This document shows, in pieces, positions 25,942 to 33,405 of a stretch of DNA of 39,893 nt; position 1 is the stretch's first letter, and every line of letters begins with the position of its first letter. The notes below the pieces were generated by a model that searched no databases, was not told the DNA's origin, and saw only the letters and a list, made by a program, of their open reading frames with translations. The position numbers and the translations under genes are program-made. The DNA lies in NCBI GenBank assembly GCA_017889705.1, contig JAGGAB010000032.1, positions 1 through 39,893 of the forward strand. Reading direction: 5' to 3'. The stretch comes from Bacillota bacterium. Its GTDB lineage: Bacteria > Bacillota > Negativicutes > Sporomusales > Sporomusaceae.

Positions 25942-27039
25942 CTATGATATAACGCGTACTGCGTCTCCATCTTTAATGCGGCTGGTACTTGTAATAATGA
26001 CCTTAGCTCCAGGCTGCAGCCCACTTTTAACGACAATTGTGCTGCCGGTTACCTCACCAATCTCAATTTGCTGGCGGACAGCCTTGCCATTTTCGACAGT
26101 GAACACATAATATATGCCCTGTTTTTGCACAACAGCCGATTGCGGCACGGTAAGCACAGCAGCGCTGTCGCCTGTTGTCAGTTCGACCTTGGCAAACATG
26201 CCTGGCTTTAATATAGCGCCGTCATTGTCAACTTTAATTCTGGTCTTAAACATCCGACTGGCTGAGCCGGCTTCCGGATTCATAATGTCAACTGTCCCGA
26301 CAAAAACTTTATCTGGGTAGGCATCGATCGTAACACTAGCTTTTTGTCCAACTTTTACGCGGCCCAAATCTTTTTGCTCCACATTAATCACCGCAAAAAC
26401 CTGATCAATGTCCTGTACCACCATCAGCGCCGCGCCAGGAGAAACCACTTGGCCGATAGTAGCATTTTTGCTGGCAACCACACCGTCAACCGGCGCGCTG
26501 ATTATGCCATAGCCGTATTGCTGCTCGGCGCTGCTTTGATTGGCTTTTGCACTTGACAGGTCAGCTTCTGCCGTTTTTAATTTAGCCCTGATATTATCTA
26601 ACTGTTGTTCCGACACAGCGCCTTTATCAAACAACCGTTGATACCGGTTGTAATCATTGAGTGCCAATTCGTAGTTAATCTGTGCCTTGCCTACCGCATC
26701 ACCGGCTTGTCTAGCCGAGTTTGCCAGTTCAACAGCTTCCAGCTTAACTAAAGGGTCGCCGGCCTTAACGTCCTGTCCTTCCTCCACCAACACTTGTTCA
26801 ATTCTGCCGGCAATTTTAGCACTCACAGTTGCCGCAATCTTACCTTCAATAGAACCGTTGAACAAGAGGCTAGGGACAACATCAATATATGCAGCATCTG
26901 CTACCTTCACACTAAGTCCGCTGTCAACCGTTTTTGCCTCATTTTTCCCAAAAGCAAAGACACCACTGCGGACTGCCAGTGTAATGGCAACTACCAGTAT
27001 CACCGGAACTATCCAGTATTTCGGCTTCCACTTGTTCAT
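25942..27039 (-). CDS. RND efflux periplasmic adaptor (membrane fusion protein)
   Basis: A 365 aa AcrA/MexA-type adaptor linking the pump to an outer-membrane channel. It has an N-terminal membrane anchor (about 7-28), then a lipoyl half (ISAKIAGRIEQVLVEEGQDV region), a coiled-coil hairpin (about 105-165), the second lipoyl half (IISAPVDGVVASKNATIGQV), a beta-barrel and a membrane-proximal domain. The start was moved to the ATG at 27039 with GGAGG 8 bases upstream; the upstream ATG overlaps that ribosome site. First gene of the pump operon, with a TetR operator 43 bases upstream of it. Confidence 0.93.
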   Translation of the reverse strand: MNKWKPKYWIVPVILVVAITLAVRSGVFAFGKNEAKTVDSGLSVKVADAAYIDVVPSLLFNGSIEGKIAATVSAKIAGRIEQVLVEEGQDVKAGDPLVKLEAVELANSARQAGDAVGKAQINYELALNDYNRYQRLFDKGAVSEQQLDNIRAKLKTAEADLSSAKANQSSAEQQYGYGIISAPVDGVVASKNATIGQVVSPGAALMVVQDIDQVFAVINVEQKDLGRVKVGQKASVTIDAYPDKVFVGTVDIMNPEAGSASRMFKTRIKVDNDGAILKPGMFAKVELTTGDSAAVLTVPQSAVVQKQGIYYVFTVENGKAVRQQIEIGEVTGSTIVVKSGLQPGAKVIITSTSRIKDGDAVRVIS

Positions 27040-27081
27040 CAAACAAACCTCCATAAAAAATTTAGCTGAAGTGATAAGTTG

Positions 27082-27105
27082 GACATACCTACCAGTCGGT
27101 ATGTC
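27082..27105. promoter_or_regulatory. TetR operator in front of the efflux operon
   Basis: A dyad, GACATACC-TACCAGTC-GGTATGTC, sharing ACATACCTACYAGTCGGTATGT with the operator at 27864-27893. Confidence 0.85.
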
Positions 27106-27139
27106 TATATTAAAAAAATTTTATCTGCTGCCTAACTTG

Positions 27140-27260
27140 CCCTATACTCCCGCTTCGACAAGCGGGAGTATAGGGCTGCGTACGCAGGCAAGTGGCTACG
27201 TTTCTGGATAAATTCGACTAGAATCTTCACCGCACAAAATTGCCGTCAAAATTTAGTCTC
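27140..27260 (-). repeat. Dispersed intergenic element, copy B
   Basis: Read on the minus strand from just after the TetR stop: GAGACTAAATTTTGACGGC, then GATTCTAGTCGAATTTATCC, about 31 bases, then CTATACTCCCGCTTGT, closing with a 16 bp perfect hairpin (CCCTATACTCCCGCTT, loop CGAC, at 27140-27175). The same modules in the same order occur at 32707-32801, and the first part at 30585-30626. The hairpin could terminate transcription of the TetR gene. Confidence 0.75.
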
Positions 27261-27262
27261 AT

Positions 27263-27844
27263 TTATGCAGCGATTAACTGCCACATACTCTCCATCATGC
27301 GCGCACGCATCTCCGGCGACTGAAAAGATCGACCCAGCGCCACTTGACCGTTGACCATAGCCATAATCGAAGCTGCCAGCGAATAACTGTCAAGACCCGG
27401 CTTTAATTCGCCCTGTTTTATCGCGTCTTCAATTTTTCCGGCAAAAGCTTCGCAGATAGTTATGCGCCCTTGTTCCATTCGCTCCTGAATATCCGGAAAC
27501 TTACTCATAATCTCAATCACAAAATGAATACAGTCAACCCGGCCGTCACCTTCGACCCCTAACAAGTCTTTTGCATAGCGCTCCAGCGTTCGCTCCACCA
27601 ACAGCGCAGTAAGTACCTCTTTGGTACTGTATTTGACACTTAATAGTTCGGCATATTTGTCCTCCAGCCGTTCCAGCAAATAGTGCATGCTGGTCTGCAA
27701 TAACGCATCCTTGCTAGAGAAATAATGATAGATCCCGCCCTTGGTGATACCCACTTCATTGGCCACATCAATAAGCGAAACCGAATTATAGCCTCGCGTC
27801 ACAAACAACCGCAAAGCCGCATTAATAATATTGGTTTTAGTCAT
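27263..27844 (-). CDS. TetR/AcrR-family repressor of the efflux operon
   Basis: A 193 aa regulator with an N-terminal helix-turn-helix (about 8-52; VANEVGITKGGIYHYFSSKD) and a ligand-binding C-terminal domain with little sequence conservation. The ATG at 27844 has AGGGAG upstream; the longer frame is rejected. An inverted repeat at its own promoter (27864-27893) matches one upstream of the adaptor gene, so it probably represses itself and the pump until an inducer binds. Same orientation as the pump genes. Confidence 0.92.
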   Translation of the reverse strand: MTKTNIINAALRLFVTRGYNSVSLIDVANEVGITKGGIYHYFSSKDALLQTSMHYLLERLEDKYAELLSVKYSTKEVLTALLVERTLERYAKDLLGVEGDGRVDCIHFVIEIMSKFPDIQERMEQGRITICEAFAGKIEDAIKQGELKPGLDSYSLAASIMAMVNGQVALGRSFQSPEMRARMMESMWQLIAA

Positions 27845-27863
27845 ACCGCCACACTCCCTGCTC

Positions 27864-27893
27864 AACAACATACCTACTAGTCGGTATGTTGTT
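27864..27893. promoter_or_regulatory. TetR operator in front of the tetR gene
   Basis: AACAACATACC, spacer TACTAGTC, GGTATGTTGTT: arms of 11 bp, perfect. It shares its core with the operator at 27082-27105, which indicates autoregulation. Confidence 0.88.
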
Positions 27894-27951
27894 ATTATTA
27901 CTCATTGCCGCTATTTTGTCAATCATTAATCGGCCCCGCGAGAGCCCGCGC

Positions 27952-28122
27952 TCAGCCTTTGGGCTTAAACGCTTTACGAATCCGGTTGGCTGCCACCAAT
28001 AGCAGCATAACCATAAGTACAGTATCACTGATTGACCATGTCGTTTGTGGCTCTCGTGTCAACCCATACAGCAACGCTGCCACAATAAAAACCAAATCTC
28101 CATATTTGCTTACTAACCCCAT
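27952..28122 (-). CDS. Small two-helix membrane protein (56 aa)
   Basis: A short open frame starting MGLVSKYGDLVFIVAALLYG, with GAGAGGCGG about 8 bases upstream. Two hydrophobic segments are visible (about 9-20 and 34-46), with a basic C-terminus NRIRKAFKPKG. The positive-inside pattern and the ribosome site support a real gene. No family recognised. It lies upstream of the TetR gene in the same orientation but is separated from it by the operator. Confidence 0.6.
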   Translation of the reverse strand: MGLVSKYGDLVFIVAALLYGLTREPQTTWSISDTVLMVMLLLVAANRIRKAFKPKG

Positions 28123-28185
28123 ATCTACGCCGCCTCTCGCTTTACTTGCCGGCGATTTTCCAGCCGGCTATATGCAAGTCTAAAG

Positions 28186-28210
28186 AAAACACGGCTTGAG
28201 CCGAGCTTTT
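28186..28210. terminator. Palindromic hairpin (GGCTT/GCCGAG type)
   Basis: AAAACACGGCT, loop TG, AGCCGAGCTTTT, with A/T arms on both sides so that it could end transcription in either direction. The stem nearly repeats the hairpins at 3100-3118 and 5475-5501. Confidence 0.5.
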
Positions 28211-28276
28211 TAGCGATGGCGGAAGTCGACGTTGCCCTTATCCTGCTTTTATGATAGTTATATATTCTGCTAGGGA

Positions 28277-28307
28277 AATAAAGAACCATCGCAATTTAGC
28301 GATGGTT
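28277..28307 (-). terminator. Terminator after the single-domain response regulator
   Basis: On the minus strand AACCATCGC pairs with GCGATGGTT (9 bp, loop TAAATT), followed by CTTTATTT. It lies 45 bases past the stop. Confidence 0.7.
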
Positions 28308-28351
28308 TATCTTAGTTCTAATAGAAAGCAACCTTATTTTATCATTTTACC

Positions 28352-28732
28352 TTACTTTTTGTCTATTTTCAAACTTCGCCACAGTACTTCCAAAAACTTC
28401 TGCCTGGTGAAGGGTTTTACGACAAAACCATCAACGCCAAAACCGAGAGCTACCTTTACAGTGTGTACGTCATTATTTGAACTGCAGATAATAATCTTAG
28501 AATTGGGCGACAGCAGTTTAATATCCTTGAGTGCCTCCAGACCATCTTTTTTGGGCATAACAACATCTAAGGTAATAATATCATATTTAGTACCCGCCGA
28601 AAGCATTTTAATCTTGTTGATAGCATCAAACCCGTCTTCCGCTTCCTCAACCAAGGTTACTCCCAATTCACGCAAATGAGAAATAATGAAATCCCGGCTG
28701 ACTTTTGAATCGTCGACAACTAATGCGCGCAC
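28352..28732 (-). CDS. Single-domain CheY-like response regulator
   Basis: A 126 aa receiver with no output domain. Acidic Asp7/Asp8, phospho-acceptor Asp56 in TLDVVMP, Ser84 and Lys106 in VKPF are all present. Starts with GTG at 28732, supported by GAAGGTGG 7 bases upstream. No kinase is adjacent. Candidate partners in the window include the CheA-like kinase at 20586-22610. It probably signals by protein binding, and its terminator makes it the end of its unit. Confidence 0.92.
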   Translation of the reverse strand: MRALVVDDSKVSRDFIISHLRELGVTLVEEAEDGFDAINKIKMLSAGTKYDIITLDVVMPKKDGLEALKDIKLLSPNSKIIICSSNNDVHTVKVALGFGVDGFVVKPFTRQKFLEVLWRSLKIDKK

Positions 28733-28839
28733 GACTATACCACCTTCTCTAAAGGTACTAGTTATAATAGATGCTGCAGCAACAAAAACAGCAATATATC
28801 AGTACAGTATTCTTGCACCAGTTGCGCCTGCGAAAAAAC

Positions 28840-28962
28840 TTAGAATAACTGTATCAAAACATATAATATCCCAGTAAAAACTGCAATACTCCCTTTTAAC
28901 GGCCATACCCTCGATCCCGAAGTGCCTGTTTGCGACATAGCAGATTCTGACTCTCTCATCAT
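28840..28962 (-). CDS. Predicted small membrane protein (40 aa)
   Basis: A short frame starting MMRESESAMSQTGTSGSR, followed by one hydrophobic stretch (GSIAVFTGILYVLIQLF) to the end. The start has TAGGAG at a proper 8-base distance. No homology recognised. It lies 107 bases upstream of the receiver gene on the same strand. The rest of 28733-29155 is AT-rich and shows no other gene. Confidence 0.45.
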   Translation of the reverse strand: MMRESESAMSQTGTSGSRVWPLKGSIAVFTGILYVLIQLF

Positions 28963-29155
28963 TCTACTCACTCCTATATAATATGTGAAAATATTAATTA
29001 ACGATAATTATTATTAATTAGTTTAATTTAAGTATAACTAATTTGTTCTTTTTTGGCAAGCTTTGTCAAAAAAACTATTATTATGCTGTTATTATCCAAC
29101 TCTTACCTGCCGTATATACCTGTAATACGGAAACAATAACTTAGGAGGTGACACC

Positions 29156-29329
29156 ATGCGCCAAAAATCGCAAATGGAGTCTTATACCAGCGAATATGCT
29201 ATGAGTGCCGGCGATAACGCCTTATCTCGCAAGCAAATTAACAAATCCATTGTTTCTGAGGCTATGACAAACGAGCATAAACACCGAGAAGCGTTTGAAC
29301 AGGTTGCAAAAGATGAGGCGGCAGACTAG
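29156..29329 (+). CDS. Small hydrophilic hypothetical protein (57 aa)
   Basis: The frame starts MRQKSQMESYTSEYAMSAGD and ends KDEAAD, with a near-perfect AGGAGGTGA ribosome site. It is charged, mostly helical, and has no Cys or membrane segment. It resembles no small acid-soluble spore protein motif that I can see. A hairpin at the stop codon serves as terminator. Confidence 0.65.
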   Translation: MRQKSQMESYTSEYAMSAGDNALSRKQINKSIVSEAMTNEHKHREAFEQVAKDEAAD

Positions 29330-29345
29330 CCGCCTTCCTTATTTT
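29315..29345 (+). terminator. Terminator of the 57 aa gene
   Basis: GGCGGC pairs with GCCGCC around AGACTA, which includes part of the stop codon, followed by TTCCTTATTTT. It runs into the end of the convergent HAD gene. Confidence 0.65.
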
Positions 29346-29691
29346 AGCGCTGCTGCCAGGTTCGAAATGTCTTGATTTTGTGCAACAATTTTTGGGGATT
29401 ACCATCAAAAGTTAACGCACGGTCATCGATATACACGATTGCCGGCGGTTTATGGGCCAGCACCTCATCAACAATTATATTGTGCTTTGCCAGCCAAGCT
29501 TTTACAGCCTCAAGACCACCTTCCTGAAAACAGCGAGTCGAAACAACCGCAACCTTATAAAACTTGCGTATATCAACAATAGCTTCTTTGATCCCAGCAA
29601 CCGGCGGATCAGGAATTACCGTTACGCCTTGCCAGCCGCTGGTATAACTGTGAATTACACCGTCAAAGTCCAATACAACTGTTCTAGCCAT
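29344..29691 (-). CDS. Small HAD-superfamily hydrolase
   Basis: A 115 aa minimal HAD phosphatase core without a cap domain. Motif I is DFDGV with nucleophile Asp8 and acid/base Asp10, motif II is Ser51 (VVSTR), motif III Lys81 (HKPP) and motif IV Asp89/Asp90 (YIDDRA). The ATG at 29691 has GAGGTG 7 bases upstream; the longer frame is rejected. The substrate is unknown; the size and motif spacing resemble phage- and Firmicute-type nucleotidase-like or polynucleotide phosphatase domains. Convergent with the 57 aa gene. Confidence 0.8.
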   Translation of the reverse strand: MARTVVLDFDGVIHSYTSGWQGVTVIPDPPVAGIKEAIVDIRKFYKVAVVSTRCFQEGGLEAVKAWLAKHNIIVDEVLAHKPPAIVYIDDRALTFDGNPQKLLHKIKTFRTWQQR

Positions 29692-29815
29692 ACTTTTCAC
29701 CTCAGTGCAATACCATAACCAATATTTCGTATAAATATTATGCCCAATATAAAACAATTCAAATAGTCGCGTGTTATACTATAGTAAACAAAACAGTCAT
29801 CTAGGAGCAGAAAAA

Positions 29816-30052
29816 TTGAACAAACCCGACCTTGATATAACCAATAAAACCGAGTTAATTAAACGCATTCAAACCTTCTTGCTAACAGAAACCAAACTGG
29901 AATTGAACGAAGTTCAGGCCGCCAACCTGCTTGAGTCTATACTGGCTGATGTTGGCTGCAGCTTATATACGCAAGCTCTTGATCAGAGCCGTTATGAGAT
30001 GCTACAGCAATTAGAAGAGATACTGGGAATCGAAAAATCGCCTCTGCAGTGA
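29816..30052 (+). CDS. DUF2164 family protein
   Basis: A 78 aa cytoplasmic protein of unknown function. The central region (IKRIQTFLLTETKLELNEVQ, then LLESILADVGCSLYTQAL) fits DUF2164, short helical proteins seen in many Firmicutes. I chose the TTG at 29816 because AGGAG lies 8 bases upstream. The in-frame ATG at 29771 has no ribosome site and overlaps promoter-like sequence. A strong terminator overlaps the 3' end of the gene. Confidence 0.78.
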   Translation: MNKPDLDITNKTELIKRIQTFLLTETKLELNEVQAANLLESILADVGCSLYTQALDQSRYEMLQQLEEILGIEKSPLQ

Positions 30053-30084
30053 GGTGCCTTTTCGATTAATCCAGTATTTTTTTT
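30020..30084 (+). terminator. Long terminator overlapping the end of the DUF2164 gene
   Basis: ATACTGG...AATCGAAAA...GCCTC pairs with GAGG...TTTTCGATT...CCAGTAT, followed by seven T. Part of the stem is coding sequence. Confidence 0.82.
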
Positions 30085-30215
30085 AAAAATTCAACCTTAA
30101 AAAGCGCACGCTAGCTTGGTTGTTTGCTATAATATACTATATACTTTTGAATTGTCTTTGAATAAAAAGCTAATTTCCAGCTCACTATAACACTTTTAGA
30201 CAGGGAGGGTCTGTA

Positions 30216-30563
30216 ATGTATATCACAGGAGAACAAAAGATACTGGCCGTGCTTGCTCATCTGGCTTATTTACTTGGTGGATTAGGCTTTATTGTTGCCC
30301 CGCTTATCATATTTTTACTAAAAAAAGATGATCCTTTTGTCCATGAACACGCTAAACAGGCACTTGTTGCGCATCTTGTCCTTGCTGTAATTTCTGCAAT
30401 AACCGGATTGTTGAGCCTGTTACTTATTGGGCTGCTGCTGTTGCCGGTATTGGCACTCCTTTGCGTACTTCTGTTTATAACCTCGATTATCGCTGCGATA
30501 AAGGCAATTGATGGCCAACCATATGAATATCCGCTCATCCAAAAACTTATCTGCAAGTTTTAA
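30216..30563 (+). CDS. DUF4870 membrane protein
   Basis: A 115 aa membrane protein. Typical DUF4870 features are the opening AVLAHLAYLLGG, the first helix followed by FLLKKDDPFVHEHAKQAL, two further helices (about 48-95), and the terminal AIKAIDGQPYEYPLI. Function unknown; the family occurs widely as small TMEM-like proteins. RBS GGGAGGG. Single gene with an adjoining hairpin element. Confidence 0.88.
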   Translation: MYITGEQKILAVLAHLAYLLGGLGFIVAPLIIFLLKKDDPFVHEHAKQALVAHLVLAVISAITGLLSLLLIGLLLLPVLALLCVLLFITSIIAAIKAIDGQPYEYPLIQKLICKF

Positions 30564-30584
30564 GTCGCCAAAGATAAATGAAGC

Positions 30585-30626
30585 CTTAATTCAGACGGCG
30601 TTTTAACGCCGCCTGAATTTTAGTCG
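30585..30626 (+). repeat. Dispersed intergenic element, copy D (partial) with terminator hairpin
   Basis: CTTAATTCAGACGGCGTTTTAACGCC and the following CTGAATTTTAGTCGAA repeat, almost base for base, the minus strand of 32755-32799. AATTCAG-CGGCGTT forms a hairpin with its complement (30588-30619). It begins about 22 bases after the DUF4870 stop. Confidence 0.75.
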
Positions 30627-30630
30627 AACA

Positions 30631-30679
30631 AATACCCACCAAGTATTAGCGGAAATGTCCGTAATGCCTGGTGGGTATT
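30631..30679. terminator. Hairpin between convergent DUF4870 and rubrerythrin genes
   Basis: AATACCCACCA pairs with TGGTGGGTATT (11 bp), with an inner CGGA/TCCG stem. T-runs are weak on both sides. Confidence 0.5.
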
Positions 30680-30749
30680 GTGCAAGTTCAATACAATTAT
30701 TGTTACCGCTTATCGTAAACGTGCCGGATTGTTAGCCAATCCACACAGC

Positions 30750-31295
30750 TTATTTGCTGAAGTATCTTTCCAGAAGACCTTTAAAGGCAGCGCCATGACG
30801 GGCTTCATCTTTGCACATTTCGTGAACAGTATCATGAATAGCATCCAGATTAAGCTGTTTCGCTTTTTTGGCAAGATCAAGTTTGCCTTGGCAGGCACCA
30901 TGTTCAGCATCTACACGCACTTCAAGGTTTTTCTTAGTAGAGGTAAATACCACTTCACCAAGCAGCTCAGCAAATTTGGCAGCATGTTCGGCTTCTTCAA
31001 AAGCAATACGCTTATACGCTTCGGCTACCTCGGGATACCCCTCCCGGTCTGCCTGCCGGCTCATAGCCAAGTACATGCCGACTTCGGTACATTCGCCGGT
31101 AAAGTTCATTTTTAAGCCTTCAATAATTTCAGGATCAACGCCAGCGGCAACTCCGATCCGATGCTCATCTGCCCAGGCTAAGCCGGCAACTTGCTCAGTA
31201 AATTTAGCTGCCGGCGCCTTACATTGTGGACATGCGTCCGGAGCAGAATCGCCTTCATGAACATAACCACAAATTGTACATACAAATTTCTTCAT
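30750..31295 (-). CDS. Reverse rubrerythrin (NADH/rubredoxin peroxidase)
   Basis: A diiron protein that reduces hydrogen peroxide, and with partners oxygen, in anaerobes. The 181 aa protein has the rubredoxin-like iron site first (Cys6, Cys9, Cys22, Cys25). Next comes the ferritin-like four-helix domain, with Glu/His ligands in the segments [20 protein letters not shown] and KDEARHG. Classical rubrerythrins have the order reversed, hence the name. Single gene with an operator-like palindrome upstream (31327-31343). Confidence 0.94.
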   Translation of the reverse strand: MKKFVCTICGYVHEGDSAPDACPQCKAPAAKFTEQVAGLAWADEHRIGVAAGVDPEIIEGLKMNFTGECTEVGMYLAMSRQADREGYPEVAEAYKRIAFEEAEHAAKFAELLGEVVFTSTKKNLEVRVDAEHGACQGKLDLAKKAKQLNLDAIHDTVHEMCKDEARHGAAFKGLLERYFSK

Positions 31296-31326
31296 TATAA
31301 CCTCTCCCTTAGATAATTATTTCTAA

Positions 31327-31343
31327 TTAATAACTATTATTAA
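31327..31343. promoter_or_regulatory. PerR/Fur-like palindrome upstream of rubrerythrin
   Basis: TTAATAA-CTA-TTATTAA is a perfect inverted repeat 32 bases before the rubrerythrin start, similar in style to PerR boxes (TTATAATnATTATAA) but with 3-base rather than 1-base spacing. In such AT-rich DNA, chance is possible. Confidence 0.4.
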
Positions 31344-31424
31344 TATAGTAAAAATTTCTTTATTTGTCAATACTTTTGCTGAAAAAAATTTCACAACCTC
31401 GTCAGGCATGTAAACTATTTCCAA

Positions 31425-32303
31425 TTATTCTTTACTGCCAATAATACTGAACATTACCCCACAAATAATGAGAATGGCGCCAAACACAAAGTTTGCACTA
31501 ATACTTTCACCCAAAAATATTCCGCCAAGCAAAACAGCGACCATGGGCTGCAATGGATAAAACAGCGAACAAGTTCCGGCCTCGATCATTGATAAGCTTT
31601 TGTTCCACAACACATGCGATAACGCCGTACAAACCAGCCCGATATACAGTATTGCAAGCATGACACTACCATCAAACTGCACATCTGAACTTACACTAAG
31701 CTCCCACAGCGAAAATGGCATGGTACAGATAGCGGCAATAATAATTGCGTAAGTGGTAATTTGCAACGCGTCATATTTTTGCGTAATTTTCCTCACGGCA
31801 ACAGATACCCACGACCATAGAACAACTGAAAATATTGAGATCAAAATTCCCCATATCTGCCCACGCCCATCTACTCCACCAACAATAATATAGACCCCGG
31901 CAATTGCCAGAATTCCACAAACCGCTTTTTTCAGTGTTAACCTTTCTTTCAGAATTACCACCGCAAACAGCATAATCATGACCGGATTTACCGAGTTAAC
32001 CAACGCTGCCAGCGAAGCACTTGTCAATTTAGTTCCTAACAACTGTGTTGCCATAGATACAAAATAACCGAGAAAGCCAATCAAAAACACATACTTGTAA
32101 TCCTGCTGCTGAATGCTTTTTAGTTTTTTTTGCTTTAAGATAAAATAAAGGACAGCCCCGGCAATAACATACCGTATAAACGACACCGTAATCACCGGAA
32201 TTTTATCTAACACAAATTTGCTGACAACATACAAGCTGCCCCACGCCAAAAAAGTTATCAGTAGATACATATAAGCCACTTTATTTTTAGAAAAAGAACT
32301 CAT
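31425..32303 (-). CDS. EamA/DMT-superfamily transporter
   Basis: A 292 aa inner-membrane exporter of the drug/metabolite transporter superfamily. It has ten predicted helices in two EamA repeats (about 10-140 and 150-290). The repeat boundaries show the usual LVNSVNPVMIMLFAVVILKE and YPLQPMVAVLLGGIFLGE motifs. Substrates of such proteins are often amino acids or other metabolites; none can be assigned here. RBS AGGGAG. A lone gene, with no regulator next to it. Confidence 0.92.
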   Translation of the reverse strand: MSSFSKNKVAYMYLLITFLAWGSLYVVSKFVLDKIPVITVSFIRYVIAGAVLYFILKQKKLKSIQQQDYKYVFLIGFLGYFVSMATQLLGTKLTSASLAALVNSVNPVMIMLFAVVILKERLTLKKAVCGILAIAGVYIIVGGVDGRGQIWGILISIFSVVLWSWVSVAVRKITQKYDALQITTYAIIIAAICTMPFSLWELSVSSDVQFDGSVMLAILYIGLVCTALSHVLWNKSLSMIEAGTCSLFYPLQPMVAVLLGGIFLGESISANFVFGAILIICGVMFSIIGSKE

Positions 32304-32453
32304 GATAAACTCCCTAACAATACTATCTAACTATAGCTATTATTGTAAACCTAAAATCATCTGGATGCAATTTGGTAAAAAGAAAATAGCTATACATAGA
32401 AAAGTACATTTGGTACAATAATAATACGAAACAGTTAGTAAGGAGGGGTTTAT

Positions 32454-32594
32454 ATGAGGCCTTCATTCCTCAACACTATTGAAAAATCCCTGGATACAAT
32501 GCATTTTCTCTATCGCACCGCCCCGTTTATTTTCGGAGTTTGCTTTGTTATAGCACTACTGATTTGCTCGATAATACTATTTGCCGTACTGTGA
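32454..32594 (+). CDS. Predicted single-pass membrane protein (46 aa)
   Basis: A short frame starting MRPSFLNTIEKSLDTMHFLY, followed by one strong transmembrane helix (PFIFGVCFVIALLICSIILF, about 24-43). AAGGAGGGG at 6 bases upstream and the terminator just after support translation. No family recognised. Confidence 0.65.
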   Translation: MRPSFLNTIEKSLDTMHFLYRTAPFIFGVCFVIALLICSIILFAVL

Positions 32595-32624
32595 AAGTAT
32601 GTGTAGATAATGGCTTCATATAGA

Positions 32625-32656
32625 AAACCTGCCCATTAAGGGCAGGTTTATGTTTT
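32625..32656 (+). terminator. Terminator of the 46 aa gene
   Basis: AAACCTGCCC pairs with GGGCAGGTTT around ATTAA, followed by ATGTTTTATT. Confidence 0.78.
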
Positions 32657-32706
32657 ATTCGATGACCAACCCGCTCTAAGGGTCTCCAGATCCAAAGCTT
32701 ACCTAC

Positions 32707-32801
32707 ACAAGCGGGAGTATACTCTTACGGGCACGGCTAGACATTAGGATAATTCCGACTAGAATCCAGGCGGCGTTAAAATGCTGTCTGAATTAAGTCT
32801 C
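32707..32801 (-). repeat. Dispersed intergenic element, copy C
   Basis: Minus strand from just after the amidase stop: GAGACTTAATTCAGAC, GCATTTTAACGCCGCC, GATTCTAGTCGGAATTATCC, a spacer of about 30 bases, TATACTCCCGCTTGT. The order is the same as in copy B, but the terminal hairpin partner is missing. Confidence 0.75.
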
Positions 32802-32820
32802 CATTGAAGCAGTAAGCAGC

Positions 32821-33363
32821 TCAAACACCCGCCTGTTGTCGATGGCCAAGGGCCTTGTTGCGAATGGTATTTCCCCCTTCTCCCTTTGCCACCCCAGGCA
32901 AAAACCATAAATCCCAGCGCTCACAAGTAGTAGCTGGACCGTAGTCATCAAGATCGGCTGCTTCGGCATGAGTCATCACCCGCTCGGCATCAATTGTCAA
33001 ATCCAAGATTTTGCACAGCACAGCAACTACCTGGGCCATGGTTTCAACCTGTTGCTCAGTTGGCGGTTCTGGCCCAAAGTCATTGGTGGTTGCATTATAA
33101 CAACACGCCAAGGCAATACCAATCGCTCCGGTGTTGCGCCGCCAGGTATGTGCCTTAATTTCAGCCAAATCATCTGTACTGACATAAATACTGCCATCAT
33201 AATCAATATTAATATGGTAATCATCAAAAAACTGTCCGTAATGACCGGCCGACCAGTGTAAATACAATATAACATCACGCCCTGCCGACTGGGCCTGCTG
33301 CCAAATAGATGCCTTACAAGTTGTGGCAAGCTGTTTTATTTGTTCCAAGCTGATATAGTTCAA
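32821..33363 (-). CDS. N-acetylmuramoyl-L-alanine amidase (phage-type endolysin)
   Basis: A peptidoglycan amidase of Amidase_2/PGRP type, 180 aa. Zinc-ligand candidates are His36 in LHWSAG, His132 in MTHAEA, and Asp151 near the C-terminus. A conserved Asn/Cys-rich centre (ALACCYNAT) fits the family. The TTG at 33363 with AAGGGGGG close upstream is preferred over the longer frame. It sits 42 bases after a holin-like gene, the typical lysis-cassette order. No other phage genes are visible, so this may be a phage relic or a host-adopted lysis pair. Confidence 0.8.
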   Translation of the reverse strand: MNYISLEQIKQLATTCKASIWQQAQSAGRDVILYLHWSAGHYGQFFDDYHINIDYDGSIYVSTDDLAEIKAHTWRRNTGAIGIALACCYNATTNDFGPEPPTEQQVETMAQVVAVLCKILDLTIDAERVMTHAEAADLDDYGPATTCERWDLWFLPGVAKGEGGNTIRNKALGHRQQAGV

Positions 33364-33405
33364 ACAAATCCCCCCTTGTTTGCTCTGAGACAAGCTAAAT
33401 AACCT

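Noticed and set aside
27837..28028. 63-codon minus-strand frame overlapping the TetR promoter
   Set aside because: It covers the operator and overlaps the 56-codon frame, which has a far better ribosome site.
28985..29015. GATAATTATTATTAA stretch resembling a Fur box
   Set aside because: About 11 of 19 matches and no dyad centre; ordinary AT-rich DNA.
29771..29815. ATG at 29771 as start for the DUF2164 gene
   Set aside because: No ribosome site, and promoter-like TATACT sequence runs through it; the TTG at 29816 has AGGAG.
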